Shown one piece after another: positions 13,297 through 26,220 of a stretch of DNA of 64,000 bases (positions are counted from its first letter, which is position 1; each line of letters begins with the position of its first letter). The stretch spans positions 2,046,001 to 2,110,000 of the forward strand of contig OZ059897.1 in assembly GCA_964057225.1 (NCBI GenBank), given 5' to 3'. A program made the position numbers and the translations under genes. A model generated the notes under the pieces. It was not told where the DNA came from and made no database searches. It saw nothing but the letters and a program-made list of their open reading frames with translations. Origin of the DNA: Auanema rhodensis (taxonomy: Eukaryota; Nematoda; Chromadorea; Rhabditida; Rhabditidae).

Positions 13297-14700
13297 CACC
13301 GAGATATCAACTGATATATGTTCACACTTATATCCTCGATTTTCACCCTGAAGAAATAGTTTTTTCGTTGAAAAACATTGTCCATCGTCTTTGCCTTGAA
13401 AAAAGGAATCTAAAAACATCTACTTTTTGTGAAATTATTTAGAAATTTTTCGGGAAAATTTTTGTCAAAATGTTTTTGGAAGCAATGTTGAGTGTACATG
13501 GGAACTCAACATACACTAATGCATTATTTTTCAAACGATCATAACTTATTTTTGTATAGAGCGTTTCTCAATGTAGTATAGTGCATTCGATGCGGATTTT
13601 TAAGCTGCGTCGATCTGTGTTATCAGATTTGAGTTAGCTTAAAAATGCACCGAGATATCAACTGATATATGTTTACACTTATATCCTCGACTTTCACCCT
13701 GAAGAAATGATTTTTTCGTTGAATAAAATTGTCCATCGTCTTCGTCTTGAAAAAAGGAATCTAAAAACATCTACTTTTTGCGAAATTATTTAGAAATTTT
13801 TCGGGAAAATTTTTGTCAAAATGTTTTTGAAAGCAATGTTGAGTGTACATGGAAACTCAACATACACTAATGCATCATTTTTCAAACGATCATAGCTAAT
13901 TTTTGTATTGAGCGTTTCTCAATGTAGTATAGTGCATTCGATGCGGATTTTTAAGCTGCGTCGATCTGTGTTATCAGATTTGAGTTAGCTTAAAAATGCA
14001 CCGAGATATCAACTGATATATGTTCACACTTATATCCTCGATTTTCACCCTGAAGAAATAGTTTTTTCGTTGAAAAACATTGTCCATCGTCTTTGCCTTG
14101 AAAAAAGGAATCTAAAAACATCTACTTTTTGTGAAATTATTTAGAAATTTTTCGGGAAAATTTTTGTCAAAATGTTTTTGGAAGCAATGTTGAGTGTACA
14201 TGGGAACTCAACATACACTAATGCATTATTTTTCAAACGATCATAACTTATTTTTGTATAGAGCGTTTCTCAATGTAGTATAGTGCATTCGATGCGGATT
14301 TTTAAGCTGCGTCGATCTGTGTTATCAGATTTGAGTTAGCTTAAAAATGCACCGAGATATCAACTGATATATGTTTACACTTATATCCTCGACTTTCACC
14401 CTGAAGAAATGATTTTTTCGTTGAATAAAATTGTCCATCGTCTTCGTCTTGAAAAAAGGAATCTAAAAACATCTACTTTTTGCGAAATTATTTAGAAATT
14501 TTTCGGGAAAATTTTTGTCAAAATGTTTTTGAAAGCAATGTTGAGTGTACATGGAAACTCAACATACACTAATGCATCATTTTTCAAACGATCATAGCTA
14601 ATTTTTGTATTGAGCGTTTCTCAATGTAGTATAGTGCATTCGATGCGGATTTTTAAGCTGCGTCGATCTGTGTTATCAGATTTGAGTTAGCTTAAAAATG
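13297..14700. repeat. 702-bp dimer, two adjacent copies
   Basis: The unit pair 13297-13998 is repeated at 13999-14700. The first member has GAAATAGTT and CTTTGCC with a family A 3' half. The second has ATGTTTAC, CGACTTTC, GAATAAAATTG, TTTTGCGAAATT and a family B-like 3' half that nevertheless ends in GAGTTAG. The second member type recurs at 20977, 21679, 24115, 24817, 28306 and 29008, so this dimer became part of the larger repeats downstream. Confidence 0.88.
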
Positions 14701-15402
14701 CACCGAGATATCAACTGATATATGTTCACACTTATATCCTCGACTTTCACCCTGAAGAAATGATTTTTTCGTTGAATAACATTGTCCATCGTCTTCGTCT
14801 TGAAAAAAGGAATCTAAAAACATCTACTTTTTGTGAAATTATTTAGAAATTTTTCGGGAAAATTTTTGTCAAAATGTTTTTGAAAGCAATGTTGAGTGTA
14901 CATGGAAACTCAACATACACTAATGCATCATTTTTCAAACGATCATAGCTAATTTTTGTATTGAGCGTTTTTCAATGTAGTATAGTGCATTCGATGCGGA
15001 TTTTTAAGCTGCGTCGATCTGTGTTATCAGATTTGCGCTAGCTTAAAAATGCACCGAGATATCAACTGATATAAGTTCACACTTATATCCTCGATTTTCA
15101 CCCTGAAGAATTAATTTTTTCGTTGAATAACATTGTCCATCGTCTTCGTCTTGAAAAAAGGAATCTAAAAACATCTACTTTTTGTGAAATTATTTAGAAA
15201 TTTTTCGGGAAAATTTTTGTCAAAATGTTTTTGAAAGCAATGTTGAGTGTACATGGAAACTCAACATACACTAATGCATCATTTTTCAAACGATCATAGC
15301 TAATTTTTGTATAGAGCGTTTCTCAATGTAGTATAGTGCATTCGATGCGGATTTTTAAGCTGCGTCGATCTGTGTTATCAGATTTGAGTTAGCTTAAAAA
15401 TG

Positions 15403-18400
15403 CACCGAGATATCAACTGATATATGTTCACACTTATATCCTCGATTTTCACCCTGAAGAAATGATTTTTTCGTTGAATAACATTGTCCATCGTCTTCGT
15501 CTTGAAAAAAGGAATCTAAAAACATCTACTTTTTGTGAAATTATTTAGAAATTTTTCGGGAAAATTTTTGTCAAAATGTTTTTGGAAGCAATGTTGAGTG
15601 TACATGGGAACTCAACATACACTAATGCATTATTTTTCAAACGATCATAACTTATTTTTGTATGGAGCGTTTCTCAATGTAGTATAGTGCATTCGATGCG
15701 GATTTTTAAGCTGCGTCGATCTGTGTTATCAGATTTGAGTTAGCTTAAAAATGCACCGAGATATCAACTGATATATGTTCACACTTATATCCTCGATTTT
15801 CACCCTGAAGAAATGATTTTTTCGTTGAAAAACATTGTCCATCGTCTTTGCCTTGAAAAAAGAAATCTAAAAACATCTACTTTTTGTTAAATTATTTAGA
15901 AATTTTTCGGGAAAATTTTTGTCAAAATGTTTTTGGAAGCAATGTTGAGTGTACATGGGAACTCAACATACACTAATGCATTATTTTTCAAACGATCATA
16001 ACTTATTTTTGTATAGAGCGTTTCTCAATGTAGTATAGTGCATTCGATGCGGATTTTTAAGCTGCGTCGATCTGTGTTATCAGATTTGAGTTAGCTTAAA
16101 AATGCACCGAGATATCAACTGATATATGTTCACACTTATATCCTCGACTTTCACCCTGAAGAAATGATTTTTTCGTTGAATAACATTGTCCATCGTCTTC
16201 GTCTTGAAAAAAGGAATCTAAAAACATCTACTTTTTGTGAAATTATTTAGAAATTTTTCGGGAAAATTTTTGTCAAAATGTTTTTGGAAGCAATGTTGAG
16301 TGTACATGGGAACTCAACATACACTAATGCATCATTTTTCAAACGATCATAACTTATTTTTGTATAGAGCGTTTCTCAATGTAGTTTAGTGCATTCGATG
16401 CGGATTTTTAAGCTGCGTCGATCTGTGTTATCAGATTTGCGCTAGCTTAAAAATGCACCGAGATATCAACTGATATATGTTCACACTTATATTCTCGATT
16501 TTCACCCTGAAGAATTAATTTTTTCGTTGAATAACATTGTCCATCGTCTTCGTCTTGAAAAAAGGAATCTAAAAACATCTACTTTTTGTGAAATTATTTA
16601 GAAATTTTTCGGGAAAATTTTTGTCAAAATGTTTTTGAAAGCAATGTTGAGTGTACATGGGAACTTAACATACACTAATGCATCATTTTTCAAACGATCA
16701 TAACTTATTTTTGTATTAAGCGTTTCTCAATGTAGTAGAGTGCATTCGATGCGGATTTTTAAGCTGCGTCGATCTGTGTTATCAGATTTGAGTTAGCTTA
16801 AAAATGCACCAAGATATCAACTGATATATGTTCACACTTATATCCTCGATTTTCACCCTGAAGAAATTGTCCATCGTCTTTGTCTTGAAAAAAGGAATCT
16901 AAAAACATCTACGTTTTGTGAAATTATTTAGAAATTTTTCGGGAAAATTTTTGTCAAAATGTTTTTGGAAGCAATGTTGAGTGTACATGGGAACTCAACA
17001 TACACTAATGCATTATTTTTCAAACGATCATAACTAATTTCTGTAAATAGCGTTTCTCAATGTAGTATAGTGCATTCGATGCGAATTTTTAAGCTGCGTC
17101 GATCTGTGTTATCAGATTTGAGTTAGCTTAAAAATGCACCGAGATATCAACTGATATATGTTCACACTTATATCCTCGATTTTCACCCTGAAGAAATAGT
17201 TTTTTCGTTGAAAAACATTGTCCATCGTCTTTGCCTTGAAAAAAGGAATCTAAAAACATCTACTTTTTGTGAAATTATTTAGAAATTTTTCGGGAAAATT
17301 TTTGTCAAAATGTTTTTGGAAGCAATGTTGAGTGTACATGGGAACTCAACATACACTAATGCATTATTTTTCAAACGATCATAACTAATTTCTGTAAATA
17401 GCGTTTCTCAATGTAGTATAGTGCATTCGATGCGAATTTTTAAGCTGCGTCGATCTGTGTTATCAGATTTGAGTTAGCTTAAAAATGCACCGAGATATCA
17501 ACTGATATATGTTCACACTTATATTCTCGATTTTCACCCTGAAGAATTAATTTTTTCGTTGAATAACATTGTCCATCGTCTTCGTCTTGAAAAAAGGAAT
17601 CTAAAAACATCTACTTTTTGTGAAATTATTTAGAAATTTTTCGGGAAAATTTTTGTCAAAATGTTTTTGAAAGCAATGTTGAGTGTACATGGGAACTTAA
17701 CATACACTAATGCATTATTTTTCAAACGATCATAACTTATTTTTGTATAGAGCGTTTCTCAATGTAGTATAGTGCATTCGATGCGGATTTTTAAGCTGCG
17801 TCGATCTGTGTTATCAGATTTGAGTTAGCTTAAAAATGCACCGAGATATCAACTGATATATGTTTACACTTATATCCTCGACTTTCACCCTGAAGAAATG
17901 ATTTTTTCGTTGAATAAAATTGTCCATCGTCTTCGTCTTGAAAAAAGGAATCTAAAAACATCTACTTTTTGTTAAATTATTTAGAAATTTTTCGGGAAAA
18001 TTTTTGTCAAAATGTTTTTGGAAGCAATGTTGAGTGTACATGGGAACTCAACATACACTAATGCATTATTTTTCAAACGATCATAACTTATTTTTGTATA
18101 GAGCGTTTCTCAATGTAGTATAGTGCATTCGATGCGGATTTTTAAGCTGCGTCGATCTGTGTTATCAGATTTGAGTTAGCTTAAAAATGCACCGAGATAT
18201 CAACTGATATATGTTCACACTTATATCCTCGACTTTCACCCTGAAGAAATGATTTTTTCGTTGAATAACATTGTCCATCGTCTTCGTCTTGAAAAAAGGA
18301 ATCTAAAAACATCTACTTTTTGTGAAATTATTTAGAAATTTTTCGGGAAAATTTTTGTCAAAATGTTTTTGGAAGCAATGTTGAGTGTACATGGGAACTC

Positions 18401-18891
18401 AACATACACTAATGCATCATTTTTCAAACGATCATAGCTAATTTTTGTATTGAGCGTTTTTCAATGTAGTATAGTGCATTCGATGCGGATTTTTAAGCTG
18501 CGTCGATCTGTGTTATCAGATTTGCGCTAGCTTAAAAATGCACCGAGATATCAACTGATATAAGTTCACACTTATATCCTCGATTTTCACCCTGAAGAAT
18601 TAATTTTTTCGTTGAATAACATTGTCCATCGTCTTCGTCTTGAAAAAAGGAATCTAAAAACATCTACTTTTTGTGAAATTATTTAGAAATTTTTCGGGAA
18701 AATTTTTGTCAAAATGTTTTTGAAAGCAATGTTGAGTGTACATGGAAACTCAACATACACTAATGCATCATTTTTCAAACGATCATAGCTAATTTTTGTA
18801 TAGAGCGTTTCTCAATGTAGTATAGTGCATTCGATGCGGATTTTTAAGCTGCGTCGATCTGTGTTATCAGATTTGAGTTAGCTTAAAAATG
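15403..18891. repeat. Ten-unit (3489 bp) round of the multi-unit repeat
   Basis: It opens with the marker series GTATGGAGCG (15403), TTGTTAAATT (15754), GTAGTTTAG (16105), ATTCTCG (16456) and short unit (16807), then five further units to 18891. The same series starts at 7372, 11563, 18892 and 26221, and in cut-down form at 23083. The unit at 17488 joins an ATTCTCG 5' half to a family A 3' half, and the unit at 17839 combines the ATGTTTAC type with TTGTTAAATT; both look like recombinants. Private change: AGAAATC in the unit at 15754. Confidence 0.85.
16807..17136. repeat. 330-bp short unit closing the 15403 marker series
   Basis: The deletion and linked marks are unchanged (CACCAAG, CTTTGTC, CTACGTTTTG). 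The next unit (17137) repeats the TAACTAATTTCTG and GATGCGAATT 3' half on a full-length unit, so that 3' half has moved to a 351-bp neighbour. Confidence 0.95.
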
Positions 18892-21800
18892 CACCGAGAT
18901 ATCAACTGATATATGTTCACACTTATATCCTCGATTTTCACCCTGAAGAAATGATTTTTTCGTTGAATAACATTGTCCATCGTCTTCGTCTTGAAAAAAG
19001 GAATCTAAAAACATCTACTTTTTGTGAAATTATTTAGAAATTTTTCGGGAAAATTTTTGTCAAAATGTTTTTGGAAGCAATGTTGAGTGTACATGGGAAC
19101 TCAACATACACTAATGCATTATTTTTCAAACGATCATAACTTATTTTTGTATGGAGCGTTTCTCAATGTAGTATAGTGCATTCGATGCGGATTTTTAAGC
19201 TGCGTCGATCTGTGTTATCAGATTTGAGTTAGCTTAAAAATGCACCGAGATATCAACTGATATATGTTCACACTTATATCCTCGATTTTCACCCTGAAGA
19301 AATGATTTTTTCGTTGAAAAACATTGTCCATCGTCTTTGCCTTGAAAAAAGGAATCTAAAAACATCTACTTTTTGTTAAATTATTTAGAAATTTTTCGGG
19401 AAAATTTTTGTCAAAATGTTTTTGGAAGCAATGTTGAGTGTACATGGGAACTCAACATACACTAATGCATTATTTTTCAAACGATCATAACTTATTTTTG
19501 TATAGAGCGTTTCTCAATGTAGTATAGTGCATTCGATGCGGATTTTTAAGCTGCGTCGATCTGTGTTATCAGATTTGAGTTAGCTTAAAAATGCACCGAG
19601 ATATCAACTGATATATGTTCACACTTATATCCTCGACTTTCACCCTGAAGAAATGATTTTTTCGTTGAATAACATTGTCCATCGTCTTCGTCTTGAAAAA
19701 AGGAATCTAAAAACATCTACTTTTTGTGAAATTATTTAGAAATTTTTCGGGAAAATTTTTGTCAAAATGTTTTTGGAAGCAATGTTGAGTGTACATGGGA
19801 ACTCAACATACACTAATGCATCATTTTTCAAACGATCATAACTTATTTTTGTATAGAGCGTTTCTCAATGTAGTTTAGTGCATTCGATGCGGATTTTTAA
19901 GCTGCGTCGATCTGTGTTATCAGATTTGCGCTAGCTTAAAAATGCACCGAGATATCAACTGATATATGTTCACACTTATATTCTCGATTTTCACCCTGAA
20001 GAATTAATTTTTTCGTTGAATAACATTGTCCATCGTCTTCGTCTTGAAAAAAGGAATCTAAAAACATCTACTTTTTGTGAAATTATTTAGAAATTTTTCG
20101 GGAAAATTTTTGTCAAAATGTTTTTGAAAGCAATGTTGAGTGTACATGGGAACTTAACATACACTAATGCATCATTTTTCAAACGATCATAACTTATTTT
20201 TGTATTAAGCGTTTCTCAATGTAGTAGAGTGCATTCGATGCGGATTTTTAAGCTGCGTCGATCTGTGTTATCAGATTTGAGTTAGCTTAAAAATGCACCA
20301 AGATATCAACTGATATATGTTCACACTTATATCCTCGATTTTCACCCTGAAGAAATTGTCCATCGTCTTTGTCTTGAAAAAAGGAATCTAAAAACATCTA
20401 CGTTTTGTGAAATTATTTAGAAATTTTTCGGGAAAATTTTTGTCAAAATGTTTTTGGAAGCAATGTTGAGTGTACATGGGAACTCAACATACACTAATGC
20501 ATTATTTTTCAAACGATCATAACTAATTTCTGTAAATAGCGTTTCTCAATGTAGTATAGTGCATTCGATGCGAATTTTTAAGCTGCGTCGATCTGTGTTA
20601 TCAGATTTGAGTTAGCTTAAAAATGCACCGAGATATCAACTGATATATGTTCACACTTATATCCTCGATTTTCACCCTGAAGAAATAGTTTTTTCGTTGA
20701 AAAACATTGTCCATCGTCTTTGCCTTGAAAAAAGGAATCTAAAAACATCTACTTTTTGTGAAATTATTTAGAAATTTTTCGGGAAAATTTTTGTCAAAAT
20801 GTTTTTGGAAGCAATGTTGAGTGTACATGGGAACTCAACATACACTAATGCATTATTTTTCAAACGATCATAACTTATTTTTGTATAGAGCGTTTCTCAA
20901 TGTAGTATAGTGCATTCGATGCGGATTTTTAAGCTGCGTCGATCTGTGTTATCAGATTTGAGTTAGCTTAAAAATGCACCGAGATATCAACTGATATATG
21001 TTTACACTTATATCCTCGACTTTCACCCTGAAGAAATGATTTTTTCGTTGAATAAAATTGTCCATCGTCTTCGTCTTGAAAAAAGGAATCTAAAAACATC
21101 TACTTTTTGCGAAATTATTTAGAAATTTTTCGGGAAAATTTTTGTCAAAATGTTTTTGGAAGCAATGTTGAGTGTACATGGGAACTCAACATACACTAAT
21201 GCATTATTTTTCAAACGATCATAACTAATTTCTGTAAATAGCGTTTCTCAATGTAGTATAGTGCATTCGATGCGAATTTTTAAGCTGCGTCGATCTGTGT
21301 TATCAGATTTGAGTTAGCTTAAAAATGCACCGAGATATCAACTGATATATGTTCACACTTATATCCTCGATTTTCACCCTGAAGAAATAGTTTTTTCGTT
21401 GAAAAACATTGTCCATCGTCTTTGCCTTGAAAAAAGGAATCTAAAAACATCTACTTTTTGTGAAATTATTTAGAAATTTTTCGGGAAAATTTTTGTCAAA
21501 ATGTTTTTGGAAGCAATGTTGAGTGTACATGGGAACTCAACATACACTAATGCATTATTTTTCAAACGATCATAACTTATTTTTGTATAGAGCGTTTCTC
21601 AATGTAGTATAGTGCATTCGATGCGGATTTTTAAGCTGCGTCGATCTGTGTTATCAGATTTGAGTTAGCTTAAAAATGCACCGAGATATCAACTGATATA
21701 TGTTTACACTTATATCCTCGACTTTCACCCTGAAGAAATGATTTTTTCGTTGAATAAAATTGTCCATCGTCTTCGTCTTGAAAAAAGGAATCTAAAAACA

Positions 21801-23082
21801 TCTACTTTTTGCGAAATTATTTAGAAATTTTTCGGGAAAATTTTTGTCAAAATGTTTTTAAAAGCAATGTTGAGTGTACATGGAAACTCAACATACACTA
21901 ATGCATCATTTTTCAAACGATCATAGCTAATTTTTGTATTGAGCGTTTCTCAATGTAGTATAGTGCATTCGATGCGGATTTTTAAGCTGCGTCGATCTGT
22001 GTTATCAGATTTGCGCTAGCTTAAAAATGCACCGAGATATCAACTGATATAAGTTCACACTTATATCCTCGATTTTCACCCTGAAGAATTAATTTTTTCG
22101 TTGAATAACATTGTCCATCGTTTTTGCCTTGAAAAAAGGAATCTAAAAACATCTATTTTTTGTGAAATTATTTAGAAATTTTTCGGGAAAATTTTTGTCA
22201 AAATGTTTTTGGAAGCAATGTTGAGTGTACATGGGAACTCAACATACACTAATGCATTATTTTTCAAATGATCATAACTTATTTTTGTATAGAGCGTTTC
22301 TCAATGTAGTATAGTGCATTCGATGCGGATTTTTAAGCTGCGTCGATCTGTGTTATCAGATTTGAGTTAGCTTAAAAATGCACCGAGATATCAACTGATA
22401 TATGTTCACACTTATATCCTCGACTTTCACCCTGAAGAAATGATTTTTTCGTTGAATAACATTGTCCATCGTCTTCGTCTTGAAAAAAGGAATCTAAAAA
22501 CATCTACTTTTTGTGAAATTATTTAGAAATTTTTCGGGAAAATTTTTGTCAAAATGTTTTTGAAAGCAATGTTGAGTGTACATGGAAACTCAACATACAC
22601 TAATGCATCATTTTTCAAACGATCATAGCTAATTTTTGTATTGAGCGTTTTTCAATGTAGTATAGTGCATTCGATGCGGATTTTTAAGCTGCGTCGATCT
22701 GTGTTATCAGATTTGCGCTAGCTTAAAAATGCACCGAGATATCAACTGATATAAGTTCACACTTATATCCTCGATTTTCACCCTGAAGAATTAATTTTTT
22801 CGTTGAATAACATTGTCCATCGTCTTCGTCTTGAAAAAAGGAATCTAAAAACATCTACTTTTTGTGAAATTATTTAGAAATTTTTCGGGAAAATTTTTGT
22901 CAAAATGTTTTTGAAAGCAATGTTGAGTGTACATGGAAACTCAACATACACTAATGCATCATTTTTCAAACGATCATAGCTAATTTTTGTATAGAGCGTT
23001 TCTCAATGTAGTATAGTGCATTCGATGCGGATTTTTAAGCTGCGTCGATCTGTGTTATCAGATTTGAGTTAGCTTAAAAATG
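18892..23082. repeat. Twelve-unit (4191 bp) round of the multi-unit repeat
   Basis: The five-unit marker series (18892-20625, short unit at 20296) is followed by a five-unit module at 20626-22380 (GAAATAGTT, ATGTTTAC, GAAATAGTT, ATGTTTAC, GATATAAG types) and two closing units at 22381 and 22732. Private marks TTTTTAAAAGC (unit 21679), CATCTATTTTTTG and CAAATGATC (unit 22030) recur 3138 bp downstream. The total equals that of the 5013 repeat, but the internal order differs, so equal length here is coincidence rather than copying. Confidence 0.85.
20296..20625. repeat. 330-bp short unit closing the 18892 marker series
   Basis: It carries the full set of short-unit marks, and is followed by the five-unit module starting at 20626. 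Confidence 0.95.
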
Positions 23083-26000
23083 CACCGAGATATCAACTGA
23101 TATATGTTCACACTTATATCCTCGATTTTCACCCTGAAGAAATGATTTTTTCGTTGAATAACATTGTCCATCGTCTTCGTCTTGAAAAAAGGAATCTAAA
23201 AACATCTACTTTTTGTGAAATTATTTAGAAATTTTTCGGGAAAATTTTTGTCAAAATGTTTTTGGAAGCAATGTTGAGTGTACATGGGAACTCAACATAC
23301 ACTAATGCATTATTTTTCAAACGATCATAACTTATTTTTGTATGGAGCGTTTCTCAATGTAGTATAGTGCATTCGATGCGGATTTTTAAGCTGCGTCGAT
23401 CTGTGTTATCAGATTTGAGTTAGCTTAAAAATGCACCGAGATATCAACTGATATATGTTCACACTTATATCCTCGATTTTCACCCTGAAGAAATTGTCCA
23501 TCGTCTTTGCCTTGAAAAAAGGAATCTAAAAACATCTACGTTTTGTGAAATTATTTAGAAATTTTTCGGGAAAATTTTTGTCAAAATGTTTTTGGAAGCA
23601 ATGTTGAGTGTACATGGGAACTCAACATACACTAATGCATTATTTTTCAAACGATCATAACTAATTTCTGTAAATAGCGTTTCTCAATGTAGTATAGTGC
23701 ATTCGATGCGAATTTTTAAGCTGCGTCGATCTGTGTTATCAGATTTGAGTTAGCTTAAAAATGCACCGAGATATCAACTGATATATGTTCACACTTATAT
23801 CCTCGATTTTCACCCTGAAGAAATAGTTTTTTCGTTGAAAAACATTGTCCATCGTCTTTGCCTTGAAAAAAGGAATCTAAAAACATCTACTTTTTGTGAA
23901 ATTATTTAGAAATTTTTCGGGAAAATTTTTGTCAAAATGTTTTTGGAAGCAATGTTGAGTGTACATGGGAACTCAACATACACTAATGCATTATTTTTCA
24001 AACGATCATAACTTATTTTTGTATAGAGCGTTTCTCAATGTAGTATAGTGCATTCGATGCGGATTTTTAAGCTGCGTCGATCTGTGTTATCAGATTTGAG
24101 TTAGCTTAAAAATGCACCGAGATATCAACTGATATATGTTTACACTTATATCCTCGACTTTCACCCTGAAGAAATGATTTTTTCGTTGAATAAAATTGTC
24201 CATCGTCTTCGTCTTGAAAAAAGGAATCTAAAAACATCTACTTTTTGCGAAATTATTTAGAAATTTTTCGGGAAAATTTTTGTCAAAATGTTTTTGGAAG
24301 CAATGTTGAGTGTACATGGGAACTCAACATACACTAATGCATTATTTTTCAAACGATCATAACTAATTTCTGTAAATAGCGTTTCTCAATGTAGTATAGT
24401 GCATTCGATGCGAATTTTTAAGCTGCGTCGATCTGTGTTATCAGATTTGAGTTAGCTTAAAAATGCACCGAGATATCAACTGATATATGTTCACACTTAT
24501 ATCCTCGATTTTCACCCTGAAGAAATAGTTTTTTCGTTGAAAAACATTGTCCATCGTCTTTGCCTTGAAAAAAGGAATCTAAAAACATCTACTTTTTGTG
24601 AAATTATTTAGAAATTTTTCGGGAAAATTTTTGTCAAAATGTTTTTGGAAGCAATGTTGAGTGTACATGGGAACTCAACATACACTAATGCATTATTTTT
24701 CAAACGATCATAACTTATTTTTGTATAGAGCGTTTCTCAATGTAGTATAGTGCATTCGATGCGGATTTTTAAGCTGCGTCGATCTGTGTTATCAGATTTG
24801 AGTTAGCTTAAAAATGCACCGAGATATCAACTGATATATGTTTACACTTATATCCTCGACTTTCACCCTGAAGAAATGATTTTTTCGTTGAATAAAATTG
24901 TCCATCGTCTTCGTCTTGAAAAAAGGAATCTAAAAACATCTACTTTTTGCGAAATTATTTAGAAATTTTTCGGGAAAATTTTTGTCAAAATGTTTTTAAA
25001 AGCAATGTTGAGTGTACATGGAAACTCAACATACACTAATGCATCATTTTTCAAACGATCATAGCTAATTTTTGTATTGAGCGTTTCTCAATGTAGTATA
25101 GTGCATTCGATGCGGATTTTTAAGCTGCGTCGATCTGTGTTATCAGATTTGCGCTAGCTTAAAAATGCACCGAGATATCAACTGATATAAGTTCACACTT
25201 ATATCCTCGATTTTCACCCTGAAGAATTAATTTTTTCGTTGAATAACATTGTCCATCGTTTTTGCCTTGAAAAAAGGAATCTAAAAACATCTATTTTTTG
25301 TGAAATTATTTAGAAATTTTTCGGGAAAATTTTTGTCAAAATGTTTTTGGAAGCAATGTTGAGTGTACATGGGAACTCAACATACACTAATGCATTATTT
25401 TTCAAATGATCATAACTTATTTTTGTATAGAGCGTTTCTCAATGTAGTATAGTGCATTCGATGCGGATTTTTAAGCTGCGTCGATCTGTGTTATCAGATT
25501 TGAGTTAGCTTAAAAATGCACCGAGATATCAACTGATATATGTTCACACTTATATCCTCGACTTTCACCCTGAAGAAATGATTTTTTCGTTGAATAACAT
25601 TGTCCATCGTCTTCGTCTTGAAAAAAGGAATCTAAAAACATCTACTTTTTGTGAAATTATTTAGAAATTTTTCGGGAAAATTTTTGTCAAAATGTTTTTG
25701 AAAGCAATGTTGAGTGTACATGGAAACTCAACATACACTAATGCATCATTTTTCAAACGATCATAGCTAATTTTTGTATTGAGCGTTTTTCAATGTAGTA
25801 TAGTGCATTCGATGCGGATTTTTAAGCTGCGTCGATCTGTGTTATCAGATTTGCGCTAGCTTAAAAATGCACCGAGATATCAACTGATATAAGTTCACAC
25901 TTATATCCTCGATTTTCACCCTGAAGAATTAATTTTTTCGTTGAATAACATTGTCCATCGTCTTCGTCTTGAAAAAAGGAATCTAAAAACATCTACTTTT

Positions 26001-26220
26001 TGTGAAATTATTTAGAAATTTTTCGGGAAAATTTTTGTCAAAATGTTTTTGAAAGCAATGTTGAGTGTACATGGAAACTCAACATACACTAATGCATCAT
26101 TTTTCAAACGATCATAGCTAATTTTTGTATAGAGCGTTTCTCAATGTAGTATAGTGCATTCGATGCGGATTTTTAAGCTGCGTCGATCTGTGTTATCAGA
26201 TTTGAGTTAGCTTAAAAATG
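23083..26220. repeat. Nine-unit (3138 bp) round, near copy of the previous one
   Basis: From the short unit at 23434 through the end of the unit at 25870, the sequence tracks 20296-23082 at an offset of 3138 bp, including the rare TTTTTAAAAGC, CATCTATTTTTTG and CAAATGATC marks. The three middle units of the marker series (TTGTTAAATT, GTAGTTTAG and ATTCTCG types) are missing, which gives the shorter period. Loss through unequal exchange between two short-unit regions would explain this. Confidence 0.85.
23434..23763. repeat. Recombinant 330-bp short unit
   Basis: It has the 21-bp deletion, but starts CACCGAG and reads CTTTGCC like the full-length units of the TTGTTAAATT type, then continues with CTACGTTTTG and GATGCGAATT like other short units. 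It sits exactly where three units of the marker series are missing, so it is probably the junction product of that loss. Confidence 0.88.

Larger units (their letters stand above)
5013..13478. repeat. Twelve-unit (4191 bp) higher-order repeat, two tandem copies
   Basis: Bases 5013-9287 reappear at 9204-13478, an offset of 4191 bp (11 units of 351 plus one of 330). I compared the distinguishing changes unit by unit and saw no difference: GTTTTCGCC (5266/9457), CGACTTTC (5617/9808), AACTTTTTTTT (6319/10510), ATCTGAAAAC (6670/10861), ACATCGTCC with GTATGGAGCG and CTGCATCG (7372/11563), TTGTTAAATT (7723/11914), GTAGTTTAG (8074/12265), ATTCTCG with GTATTAAGCG (8425/12616), and the short unit (8776/12967). 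The left edge is set by mismatches ending at 5012 and the right edge by one at 9288. Such identity implies a very recent tandem duplication or conversion. Confidence 0.92.
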
